Source: Pseudomonadota bacterium | Lineage (GTDB): Bacteria > Pseudomonadota > Gammaproteobacteria > Burkholderiales > Burkholderiaceae_C | Direction: 5' to 3' | Assembly: GCA_023435325.1 (NCBI GenBank) | Contig: JAEYRT010000298.1 | Location: forward strand, 1-11,663 | Length of the DNA stretch: 11,663 nt | In this document: positions 1-5,298 of the stretch, piece by piece | Position numbering within the stretch: the first letter of the stretch is position 1 | Layout: each line of letters starts with the position of its first letter | Position numbers and translations under genes: made by a program | The notes under the pieces: generated by a model | Databases searched by the model: none | Told to the model about the DNA's origin: nothing | The model's input: the letters and a program-made list of their open reading frames with translations, nothing else

Positions 1-407
1 GCGCTGCCGCCATCGAAGTGGGCCAGGACCCCGACATGTTCACCGCCTGCGAGCGCGGTGCCAGCTTTGGCTACAACAACCTGGTGAGCGACATGCGCTC
101 ACTGGCCATCATGCGCGAAACCGGCGCCCCCGTGGTATTCGACGCCACGCACAGCGTGCAGCTGCCCGGTGGCAACGGTACATCCAGCGGCGGCATGCGC
201 GAGATGGTGCCCGTGCTGTCCCGCGCAGCCGTGGCTGTCGGCGTGGCCGGTTTGTTCATGGAAACCCACCCCGATCCCTGCAACGCATTGAGCGATGGCC
301 CCAATGCCGTGCCGCTCAAACACATGAAGGCTTTGCTGGAAACATTGGTGGCCTTGGACGATGTGACCAAGCGCAACGGTTTCCTGGAAAATAACTTCTC
401 TGCCTGA
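1..407 (+). CDS. kdsA: 3-deoxy-8-phosphooctulonate (Kdo-8-P) synthase, C-terminal part
   Basis: Cytoplasmic enzyme that condenses phosphoenolpyruvate with arabinose-5-phosphate to give Kdo-8-phosphate, the precursor of the Kdo sugar of the LPS inner core. Only the last 134 residues are present; the reading frame enters at base 3 and the start lies upstream of the window. Visible family motifs are CERGASFGYNNLVSDMR, VVFDATHSVQLPGG, the SGGMRE loop, FMETHPDP and ALSDGPNAVPL. The His of ATHS, Glu of METHP and Asp of LSDG fall where metal-dependent (class II) synthases have metal ligands; the deciding N-terminal Cys/Asn position is outside the window. The wording QLPGG, SGGMRE and METHP resembles the Aquifex class II enzyme, as I recall it, more than the E. 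coli class I enzyme. It ends 195 bp before eno, with a hairpin terminator between. Identity is very secure; class assignment is inference. Confidence 0.96.
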   Translation, partial: AAAIEVGQDPDMFTACERGASFGYNNLVSDMRSLAIMRETGAPVVFDATHSVQLPGGNGTSSGGMREMVPVLSRAAVAVGVAGLFMETHPDPCNALSDGPNAVPLKHMKALLETLVALDDVTKRNGFLENNFSA

Positions 408-456
408 AGTTTGCGTAAGATGCGCATCGCGCCCACCGTGAACACGATGCAAGCAC

Positions 457-489
457 AAAAGCACGCTCCCGCGAGGGGTGTGCTTTTTT
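457..489 (+). terminator. Rho-independent terminator after kdsA
   Basis: Arms AAAAGCAC (457-464) and GTGCTTTT (480-487) flank an inner CCC/GGG stem with a GCGA loop, followed by a T-run ending at 489. It lies 49 bp past the kdsA stop and about 110 bp before eno, so it should separate the two transcripts. The A-run before the 5' arm gives a T-run on the other strand too, so it may act weakly in both directions. Confidence 0.8.
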
Positions 490-590
490 CACATCCACGC
501 GACGGCACACCGTTTTTTGCATGCCAGCCAGACACACGCCAAGCAAGAACAACACAGCGTCTGTGCTGCACCCAGTTTTGAAAACCTTTA

Positions 591-595
591 GAGGA
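591..595 (+). promoter_or_regulatory. Ribosome binding site of eno
   Basis: GAGGA lies 7 nt before the ATG at 603 and fixes the enolase start. The upstream stretch 490-590 shows no convincing -10/-35 pair. It holds only a small hairpin (CACAG/CTGTG, 553-565, 3-nt loop) of doubtful meaning. Confidence 0.75.
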
Positions 596-602
596 AAACA
601 CC

Positions 603-1889
603 ATGAGTGCAATCGTTGACATCGTAGGACGTGAAGTCCTGGACAGCCGCGGCAACCCCACCGTTGAGTGCGACGTGCTGCTGGAATCCGGCGTGATGGG
701 CCGTGCCGCTGTACCTAGCGGCGCCTCCACAGGCTCGCGCGAAGCCATCGAACTGCGTGACGGCGACAAGAGCCGTTACCTGGGCAAGGGCGTGCTCAAG
801 GCCGTGGACAACATCAACGGCGAAATCACGCAGGCCGTGATTGGTCTGGACGCTGCCGAGCAGGCCTTCCTGGACAAGACCATGATTGACCTGGACGGCA
901 CTGACAACAAGAGCCGCCTGGGTGCGAACGCCATGCTGGCCGTGTCCATGGCCGTGGCCCGCGCTGCTGCGGAAGAAGCTGGCCTGCCTCTGTACCGCTA
1001 CTTCGGCGGCATGGGCGGCGTGCAACTGCCTGTGCCCATGATGAACGTGATCAACGGCGGCGCCCACGCGAACAACTCGCTGGACCTGCAAGAGTTCATG
1101 ATCATCCCCGTAGGCGCCCCCACTTTCCGCGAAGCCGTGCGCTGGGGCGCTGAAGTGTTCCACGCACTGAAGAAGATCATTCACGACAAGGGCATGTCCA
1201 CCGCCGTGGGTGACGAAGGCGGTTTTGCGCCTTCCGTGGAAAACCACGAAGCAGCGATTCAGCTGATCATCGAAGCGATTGAAGCCGCTGGCTACAAGGC
1301 CGGTGAAGACATCGCACTGGGTCTGGACTGCGCAGCGTCCGAGTTCTATGAAGATGGCATGTACGTCCTGAAGGGCGAAGGCAATATGACCTTGAACGCC
1401 ACCCAGTGGACCGACATGCTGGCTGGCTGGTGCGACAAGTACCCCATCATCTCGATCGAAGACGGCATGCACGAAGGCGACTGGGACGGCTGGAAGATCC
1501 TGACCGAGCGCCTGGGCGGCAAGGTGCAGCTGGTGGGTGACGATCTGTTCGTGACCAACACCAAGATCCTGAAGGAAGGCATTGAAAAGCGCATCGCCAA
1601 CTCCATCCTGATCAAGATCAACCAGATCGGCACACTGACCGAAACTTTCGCCGCCATCGAAATGGCCAAGCGCGCGGGTTACACCGCCGTGATCTCGCAC
1701 CGCTCGGGCGAGACCGAAGACAGCACCATTGCTGACATTGCCGTGGGCCTGAACGCAGGTCAGATCAAGACCGGTTCGATGAGCCGTTCCGACCGCATTG
1801 CCAAGTACAACCAGCTGCTGCGCATTGAAGAGGACCTGGGCGAAGTGGCTGTCTACCCCGGCCGTGACGCTTTCTACAACCTGCGTTAA
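603..1889 (+). CDS. eno: Enolase (phosphopyruvate hydratase)
   Basis: Interconverts 2-phosphoglycerate and phosphoenolpyruvate in glycolysis and gluconeogenesis; in many proteobacteria it is also a component of the RNA degradosome. The 428 residues cover the full family length. The N-terminal domain begins with IVDIVGREVLDSRGNPT (4-20). The barrel carries His155 (NGGAHANN), the catalytic Glu205 (VGDEGGFAPS), Mg ligands Asp242, Glu286 (SIEDGMHEGDWDGW) and Asp313 (VGDDLFVTN), the catalytic Lys338 (ILIKINQIGTLTE) and the signature SHRSGETEDSTIAD (365-378). The start is set by the GAGGA site 7 nt upstream. It follows kdsA and precedes ftsB, a common beta-proteobacterial order, and is bounded by terminators on both sides, so it is probably transcribed mainly alone. 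Nothing is missing or unusual in the protein. Confidence 0.99.
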   Translation: MSAIVDIVGREVLDSRGNPTVECDVLLESGVMGRAAVPSGASTGSREAIELRDGDKSRYLGKGVLKAVDNINGEITQAVIGLDAAEQAFLDKTMIDLDGTDNKSRLGANAMLAVSMAVARAAAEEAGLPLYRYFGGMGGVQLPVPMMNVINGGAHANNSLDLQEFMIIPVGAPTFREAVRWGAEVFHALKKIIHDKGMSTAVGDEGGFAPSVENHEAAIQLIIEAIEAAGYKAGEDIALGLDCAASEFYEDGMYVLKGEGNMTLNATQWTDMLAGWCDKYPIISIEDGMHEGDWDGWKILTERLGGKVQLVGDDLFVTNTKILKEGIEKRIANSILIKINQIGTLTETFAAIEMAKRAGYTAVISHRSGETEDSTIADIAVGLNAGQIKTGSMSRSDRIAKYNQLLRIEEDLGEVAVYPGRDAFYNLR

Positions 1890-1912
1890 TCTTCAGGCTT
1901 AGGCCTTTATCC

Positions 1913-1943
1913 AAAAACCGGGGCTCGCCGCCCCGGTTTTTTT
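1913..1943 (+). terminator. Strong rho-independent terminator after eno
   Basis: Perfect 12-bp arms AAAAACCGGGGC (1913-1924) and GCCCCGGTTTTT (1930-1941) around the loop TCGCC, ending in a run of seven T (1937-1943). It starts 23 bp after the eno stop. The T-run ends only 10 bp before the ftsB start codon, so ftsB expression needs read-through or its own very close promoter. Confidence 0.93.
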
Positions 1944-1953
1944 GAATCTCCTC

Positions 1954-2232
1954 ATGGTTTCTCGCATCGTCACCGTCGTCTTGCTTTGTTTGCTGGCCAT
2001 CACGCACGCCCAATTGTGGTGGGGTGCCGGCAGCATGGAACGTGTGGCCGAGCTGCGCGAGCAGATCAACGAAATGCATGCTGCCAACGATGCAGCACGC
2101 AAGGAAAATGAGCGCCTGGCTTCAGAAGTCGCAGACCTCAAGGAAGGTCAGGACATGGTGCAGGAAAAAGCGCGCGGCGAACTGGGCATGGTCAAGCCCA
2201 ACGAAATCTTCGTGCAGATCATGCGCCCTTGA
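1954..2232 (+). CDS. ftsB: Cell division protein FtsB
   Basis: Small bitopic inner-membrane protein that links FtsQ and FtsL in the divisome and helps activate septal peptidoglycan synthesis. The 92 residues show one N-terminal membrane helix (about 5-22), the juxtamembrane LWWGAGS matching LWFG of E. coli FtsB, a coiled coil (about 28-66, ELREQINEMHAANDAARKEN), and the conserved tail EKARGELGMVKPNEIF (71-86), counterpart of ERARNELSMTRPGETF. E. coli FtsB is 103 residues; here the variable C-terminal tail is shorter. The ATG at 1954 is chosen because the only earlier in-frame start is a TTG inside the terminator T-run and the next Met (28) would remove the membrane helix. There is no Shine-Dalgarno sequence, and the eno terminator ends 10 bp upstream. 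A small unknown gene follows after 9 bp. Confidence 0.95.
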   Translation: MVSRIVTVVLLCLLAITHAQLWWGAGSMERVAELREQINEMHAANDAARKENERLASEVADLKEGQDMVQEKARGELGMVKPNEIFVQIMRP

Positions 2233-2241
2233 GCGCACCCC

Positions 2242-2688
2242 ATGCTGCACCACCCGGCACCCCATCACTTTCGCATCTTGCTGTGTGCCAGCGCCGCCCA
2301 CTGTGCACAGGTGCTGCAGGCCGCAGCGCGTGCCCGGGTGAATCTGCACGGCCTGCAGTTGTGCACCAACTGGCCGACACAGGCCGCATTTCCGGAAATT
2401 TCTGCAGAAGCACCGCCATTGGTGCTTTGGGCCTTGCTGCCGGAACACAACAGCGACCAAGTCGCCCTGCAGCTTGAACGCCAGTGGCGTGCGCATCTGC
2501 TGCAAGGCACAGCGCCCTTGCAGGTGCAGATGCTCTATGGCAGCGCTGCGCAGCAAGCCACTCAATTGGCGCCCTGGGTGCGTGAAACCAGTGCCGGGTC
2601 CGAAAGCGCTGCTGCCGCACCATGCTGGGAATGTCTGGATGCCGCCAGCGAGCAGACGCTGTTTCAGCATTTGCTCGGGCGCCGTTGA
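2242..2688 (+). CDS. Hypothetical protein downstream of ftsB
   Basis: I do not recognise this 148-residue protein. It starts 9 bp after the ftsB stop with a weak GAG 8 nt before the ATG, so it is probably co-transcribed. There is no signal peptide or membrane segment. The pattern looks alpha/beta: a strand HFRILLCAS (9-17), a helix over 18-32, a strand-like LHGLQLC (35-41), a hydrophobic strand PPLVLWALL (58-66), a helix DQVALQLERQWRAHLL (72-87) and a strand LQVQMLYG (93-100). An Ala/Ser-rich linker leads to a CWEC motif (Cys128, Cys131) and a short C-terminal helix; Cys15, 21 and 41 are the others. Codon use matches neighbouring genes. The opposite strand is also open (182 codons) but overlaps ftsB and has no plausible protein. 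Element A begins directly after the stop. That it is a real gene is likely; its function is unknown. Confidence 0.72.
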   Translation: MLHHPAPHHFRILLCASAAHCAQVLQAAARARVNLHGLQLCTNWPTQAAFPEISAEAPPLVLWALLPEHNSDQVALQLERQWRAHLLQGTAPLQVQMLYGSAAQQATQLAPWVRETSAGSESAAAAPCWECLDAASEQTLFQHLLGRR

Positions 2689-2782
2689 AAATAAAAAAGA
2701 GCTGCGAACGCTGTATTCAAAAGGATTTCAAAGCTAAAACCCTTTGAAATCCTTTATCTACCTGCGTAGACAGCTCTACTTT
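2689..2782. repeat. Palindromic intergenic element A (nested inverted repeat, likely bidirectional terminator)
   Basis: Lies between the convergent hypothetical gene and hslO, starting at the base after the stop codon. The outer arms are AGAGCTG (2698-2704) and CAGCTCT (2771-2777), continued inward by ACGC/GCGT (2708-2711 with 2764-2767). The core is a perfect 14-bp inverted repeat AAAGGATTTCAAAG (2720-2733) and CTTTGAAATCCTTT (2742-2755) with an 8-nt loop. An A-run precedes the left arm and ACTTT follows the right arm. Element B (10791-10884) has the same plan: A-run, AGCT-C-AACGCT box, AT-rich core palindrome, AGCT box, T-run. A terminator role for both flanking genes is inferred from the position and flanking runs. 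Confidence 0.8.
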
Positions 2783-2829
2783 ATGAAGTATCCGCCGGAA
2801 AATCCGGTCAGATTTTCATATTGTCAGAT

Positions 2830-3822
2830 TTACTGCACCGAGGAAGAGCCAGGCGCCTGGCTTTGTGCATCGGTGAACAACTGGGCTGCATCCACGGCAT
2901 CGAAGCGGTATTGGCTGCCGCAATAGTCACAGCCCACTTCAATGCTGCCGCGCTCGGCCAATACTTCCTGCACTTCTTCCTGCCCCAGATTGCGCAACAT
3001 GCCTTCCACGCGCTCACGGCTGCAGGTGCATGCAAAGTGGGGGCCATTGTCGCCATCCTGCGGCACGAAGCGCAGCAGCTTTTCCTCCCAGAACAGGCGA
3101 CGCAGGATGGTGTCCACATCCAGGGTCAGCAGCTCGTCGCGCTGCAGGCTGGCGGCCAGGGTGGCGATGCGGTTGTATTCCTCGTTCTCGCCCAGGCGAT
3201 CCTTCTCGTCCTGCGCACTTTCGGTGGCGCCAGCCAGGTTGTCCTGTCCCTTGATGGGCATGCGCTGGATCATCAGGCCAGCAGCCACTTCGTCATTGGC
3301 CGCCAGCACGATGGTGGTGTCCAGCTGCTCCGACTGGCGCATGTATTGCTGCAGCACCTCGGCAATCTTGTTCAGCGACTCGCCTTCGACATTGCCCAAT
3401 GGCACCACGCCCTGGTAAGCCTGCTGTCCGGGCAAGCGGTCTTTGGGGTCCAGCGTGATGGCGCAACGCCCTGCACCACCGACGTTCACCAGCTGCTCCA
3501 GCGAAGCGCCAGCAGGCACGGTGCCATTGACCGAAGCCGTGGCACGCAGGCCCAGGTCCGACTGCACTTCGGCCACAGCCACCTTCACGGGACCATCGCC
3601 AAAGATCTGGAATACCAGCGCACCGTTGAACTTGATGTTGGACTGCATGAGCACGCTGGCAGCCGTCATCTCGCCGAGCAATTCGCGCACCGCAGCGGGG
3701 TAGGCACCGGTATCGGTATTGCTGGCGCGGCGCTGGAGGATGTCCTTCCAGGCATCGGTCAGTCGCACGATCATGCCGCGTACAGGCAGGCCGTCAAAAA
3801 TGAATTTGTGGAGTTCAGACAC
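2830..3822 (-). CDS. hslO: Redox-regulated holdase chaperone Hsp33
   Basis: Cytoplasmic ATP-independent chaperone, activated by oxidation and unfolding, which holds unfolding proteins during oxidative heat or bleach stress. The N-terminal core (about 1-190) shows MSELHKFIFDGLPVRGMIV, FQIFGDGPVKVAVAE and YQGVVPL, all typical. The C-terminal redox switch carries the zinc-binding pattern C-x-C-x30-C-x2-C at Cys265, Cys267, Cys298 and Cys301 (FACTCSRER ... GCDYCGSQYRF). At 330 residues it is longer than E. coli Hsp33 (about 292). Part of the excess is an acidic insertion around 196-216 just before the linker, the rest being in the core and the Ser/Gln-rich tail. The start is a GTG, since no ATG lies nearby upstream; a GGGAT at about 9 nt could bind the ribosome. 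It follows the carbonic-anhydrase-like gene after 41 bp on the same strand, probably in one operon. Confidence 0.97.
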   Translation of the reverse strand: MSELHKFIFDGLPVRGMIVRLTDAWKDILQRRASNTDTGAYPAAVRELLGEMTAASVLMQSNIKFNGALVFQIFGDGPVKVAVAEVQSDLGLRATASVNGTVPAGASLEQLVNVGGAGRCAITLDPKDRLPGQQAYQGVVPLGNVEGESLNKIAEVLQQYMRQSEQLDTTIVLAANDEVAAGLMIQRMPIKGQDNLAGATESAQDEKDRLGENEEYNRIATLAASLQRDELLTLDVDTILRRLFWEEKLLRFVPQDGDNGPHFACTCSRERVEGMLRNLGQEEVQEVLAERGSIEVGCDYCGSQYRFDAVDAAQLFTDAQSQAPGSSSVQ

Positions 3823-3863
3823 GCTGTGTGTATCCCAATCAGTGATTGCTAAACGCCGGGCCT

Positions 3864-4388
3864 TCAGCCCAGCTTGCGCAGACCCGCCCTGAAGCGGCGC
3901 GCATTATCGATGTAGTGCTGCGCACTCTGGCGCAGTCCTTGAATCTGCTCAGGTGTGAGCTGCCTGACCACGCGGGCCGGGCTGCCAATGATCATCGAAC
4001 CATCTGGAAACTCTTTGCCCTCAGTCACCAGTGCACCTGCACCCACCAAGCAGTTTTTGCCGATTTTTGCCCCGTTCAGCACAATCGCACCGATGCCAAT
4101 CAGACTCTCATCGCCAATCGTGCATCCGTGCAGCATGACCTGATGGCCCACCGTCACGTGTCGGCCAATGACCAAAGGCATGCCCAGATCGGCATGTAAG
4201 ACGCTGGCGTCCTGCACATTCGTGCCCTCACCAATGGTGATGGTGGACGTGTCGCCACGCACCACGGTGCCGAACCACACGCTGGCATCAGCCCCCACCT
4301 GCACATCGCCCATGACTTGCGCGCTGTCTGCAATCCAGGCACTGTCGGCCACCTGCGGTGCCACACCATCCAACTCATACACAGCCAT
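3864..4388 (-). CDS. Gamma-class carbonic-anhydrase-like hexapeptide-repeat protein (YrdA/PaaY type)
   Basis: Left-handed beta-helix protein of the gamma-carbonic-anhydrase family, 174 residues, expected to be a cytoplasmic trimer. Hexapeptide turns run from about residue 10 to 140 (IADSAQVMGDVQVGAD, LVIGRHVTVGHQVMLHGCTIG, LIGIGAIVLNGAKIG). The three zinc-binding His of the family are present at His65 (VLHAD), His82 (VGHQV) and His87 (MLHGC), with Arg44, Asp46 and Gln59 also in the expected places; the C-terminal helix follows from 145. Metal binding is therefore likely. Members include true carbonic anhydrases and the thioesterase PaaY, and no phenylacetate genes are nearby, so the substrate is open. 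The start at the ATG 4388 is fixed by GGAGA 6 nt upstream and by MAVYELDG matching family N-termini; the open frame continues upstream without a plausible protein. First gene of a probable operon with hslO. Confidence 0.92.
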   Translation of the reverse strand: MAVYELDGVAPQVADSAWIADSAQVMGDVQVGADASVWFGTVVRGDTSTITIGEGTNVQDASVLHADLGMPLVIGRHVTVGHQVMLHGCTIGDESLIGIGAIVLNGAKIGKNCLVGAGALVTEGKEFPDGSMIIGSPARVVRQLTPEQIQGLRQSAQHYIDNARRFRAGLRKLG

Positions 4389-4394
4389 CTGTTG

Positions 4395-4399
4395 TCTCC
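4395..4399 (-). promoter_or_regulatory. Ribosome binding site of the gamma-carbonic-anhydrase-like gene
   Basis: GGAGA on the minus strand, 6 nt before the ATG at 4388. It decides this start against the open upstream extension of the frame. Confidence 0.75.
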
Positions 4400-4422
4400 A
4401 GTTTCTTATGCTTTCGGGAAAA

Positions 4423-4432
4423 TACAATTGTA
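4423..4432. promoter_or_regulatory. Palindromic TACAATTGTA, candidate shared -10 of two divergent promoters
   Basis: In the 47-bp gap between the divergent carbonic-anhydrase-like and DUF455 genes, this perfect 10-bp palindrome reads TACAAT on both strands. On the plus strand exactly 7 nt separate the hexamer from the DUF455 ATG at 4436. On the minus strand initiation near 4420 would give a leader of about 32 nt that includes the GGAGA site. No good -35 is seen for either direction, so this is a candidate only. Confidence 0.4.
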
Positions 4433-4435
4433 GAT

Positions 4436-5236
4436 ATGGAGCTACGACAACGCGCCCTTGAGGTTTTGTGCCTCTGCGCCCCCATAGAAAAAGCTGAAGC
4501 TGCCATGCAGCTGCATGCACACGCCAGCCAAGCCTCGATTGCCCCGCTGGCGCCGGTCTTGCCTGAAGACACCGTGCTGCCCGGTCACCCTGCCAAACCT
4601 GAACTGCTGCACCATACCGCGGTTGCTCGCCGGTCCCCAGCAACAGTGGAAGGCCGCGTCATCCTGATGCACGCGATTGCCCATATCGAGTTCAACGCCA
4701 TCAATCTTGCACTCGATGCCATCTGGCGCTTTGACGGCATGCCCCGGCAATACTATCTGGACTGGCTGCAGGTGGCCGGCGAAGAAGGCAAGCATTTCCT
4801 GATGATCCGCAAGTGGCTGCAGGATCAAGGCCATGACTACGGCGACTTTCCTGCCCACCAGGGTTTGTGGACCATGTGCGAGAAGACCGCCGGTGACATC
4901 ACGGCGCGCATGGCCCTGGTGCCTCGCACCATGGAAGCGCGGGGGCTGGATGCGACCCCGCAAATTCAGGCCAAACTGCGTCAGGTTGGCACGCCGGATG
5001 CTTTGGCTGCTGTGGAGATTCTGGATGTCATACTGAAAGAGGAAGTAAACCACGTATCCATCGGTAATCACTGGTACCGCTTCTTATGCCAGCGCAATGG
5101 TCTGGAACCACAATCCCACTACACTTCGCTGACGCAAAAGTATGAAGCTCCCCGTCCCCGTCCTCCATTCAATACCCAAGCTCGTCAGGCAGCCGGTTTC
5201 ACCGAAGAAGAAATAGCATGGCTTGAACTGCATTGA
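4436..5236 (+). CDS. DUF455 family ferritin-like protein
   Basis: A 266-residue soluble protein of the DUF455 family, whose fold belongs to the ferritin-like (di-iron four-helix) group. After a variable N-terminus and a Pro-rich linker (37-53), the helical core shows AIAHIEFNAINLALDAIWRF (80-99, with Glu85), EEGKH (Glu117 and His120), TMEARGLD (Glu167) and EEVNH (Glu203 and His206). Paired EXXH motifs with extra Glu are what a carboxylate-bridged di-iron site would need, so metal binding is likely; the reaction is unknown. MELRQRALEVLCL at the start looks like the family N-terminus. An upstream in-frame extension would run back into the divergent carbonic-anhydrase-like gene. No Shine-Dalgarno is present; a TACAAT hexamer ends 7 nt before the ATG. 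The EAL-HDOD gene follows after about 60 bp on the same strand. Confidence 0.92.
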   Translation: MELRQRALEVLCLCAPIEKAEAAMQLHAHASQASIAPLAPVLPEDTVLPGHPAKPELLHHTAVARRSPATVEGRVILMHAIAHIEFNAINLALDAIWRFDGMPRQYYLDWLQVAGEEGKHFLMIRKWLQDQGHDYGDFPAHQGLWTMCEKTAGDITARMALVPRTMEARGLDATPQIQAKLRQVGTPDALAAVEILDVILKEEVNHVSIGNHWYRFLCQRNGLEPQSHYTSLTQKYEAPRPRPPFNTQARQAAGFTEEEIAWLELH

Positions 5237-5298
5237 TGCACAGGCTTTTCATACCATCCCACTGATTCTGATTTCACCTCGAGACATCTTCATTGAAC

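Noticed and set aside
553..565. Small hairpin CACAG/CTGTG upstream of eno
   Set aside because: Five-bp stem with a 3-nt loop, not followed by a T-run and not near a promoter I can recognise.
588..1700. Long minus-strand ORF (370 codons) antisense to eno
   Set aside because: Shadow of a highly conserved gene in GC-rich DNA; His/Val/Gln-rich translation with no recognisable domain.
2122..2670. Minus-strand ORF of 182 codons opposite the hypothetical gene
   Set aside because: It overlaps the conserved ftsB 3' end and lacks a ribosome site, while the plus-strand ORF has operon-like spacing after ftsB.
2807..2831. Direct repeat GTCAGATTT, two copies 16 bp apart at the hslO stop, plus a small CCGGA/TCCGG hairpin at 2795-2807
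   Set aside because: Too short to separate from chance and no partner signal; no T-tail to make a terminator.
2821..3852. Plus-strand ORF of 343 codons across hslO
   Set aside because: Antisense shadow of Hsp33, which shows all family motifs on the minus strand.
4389..4643. N-terminal extension of the carbonic-anhydrase-like frame
   Set aside because: Not protein-like, overlaps DUF455 coding sequence, and the GGAGA site marks ATG 4388 as the start.
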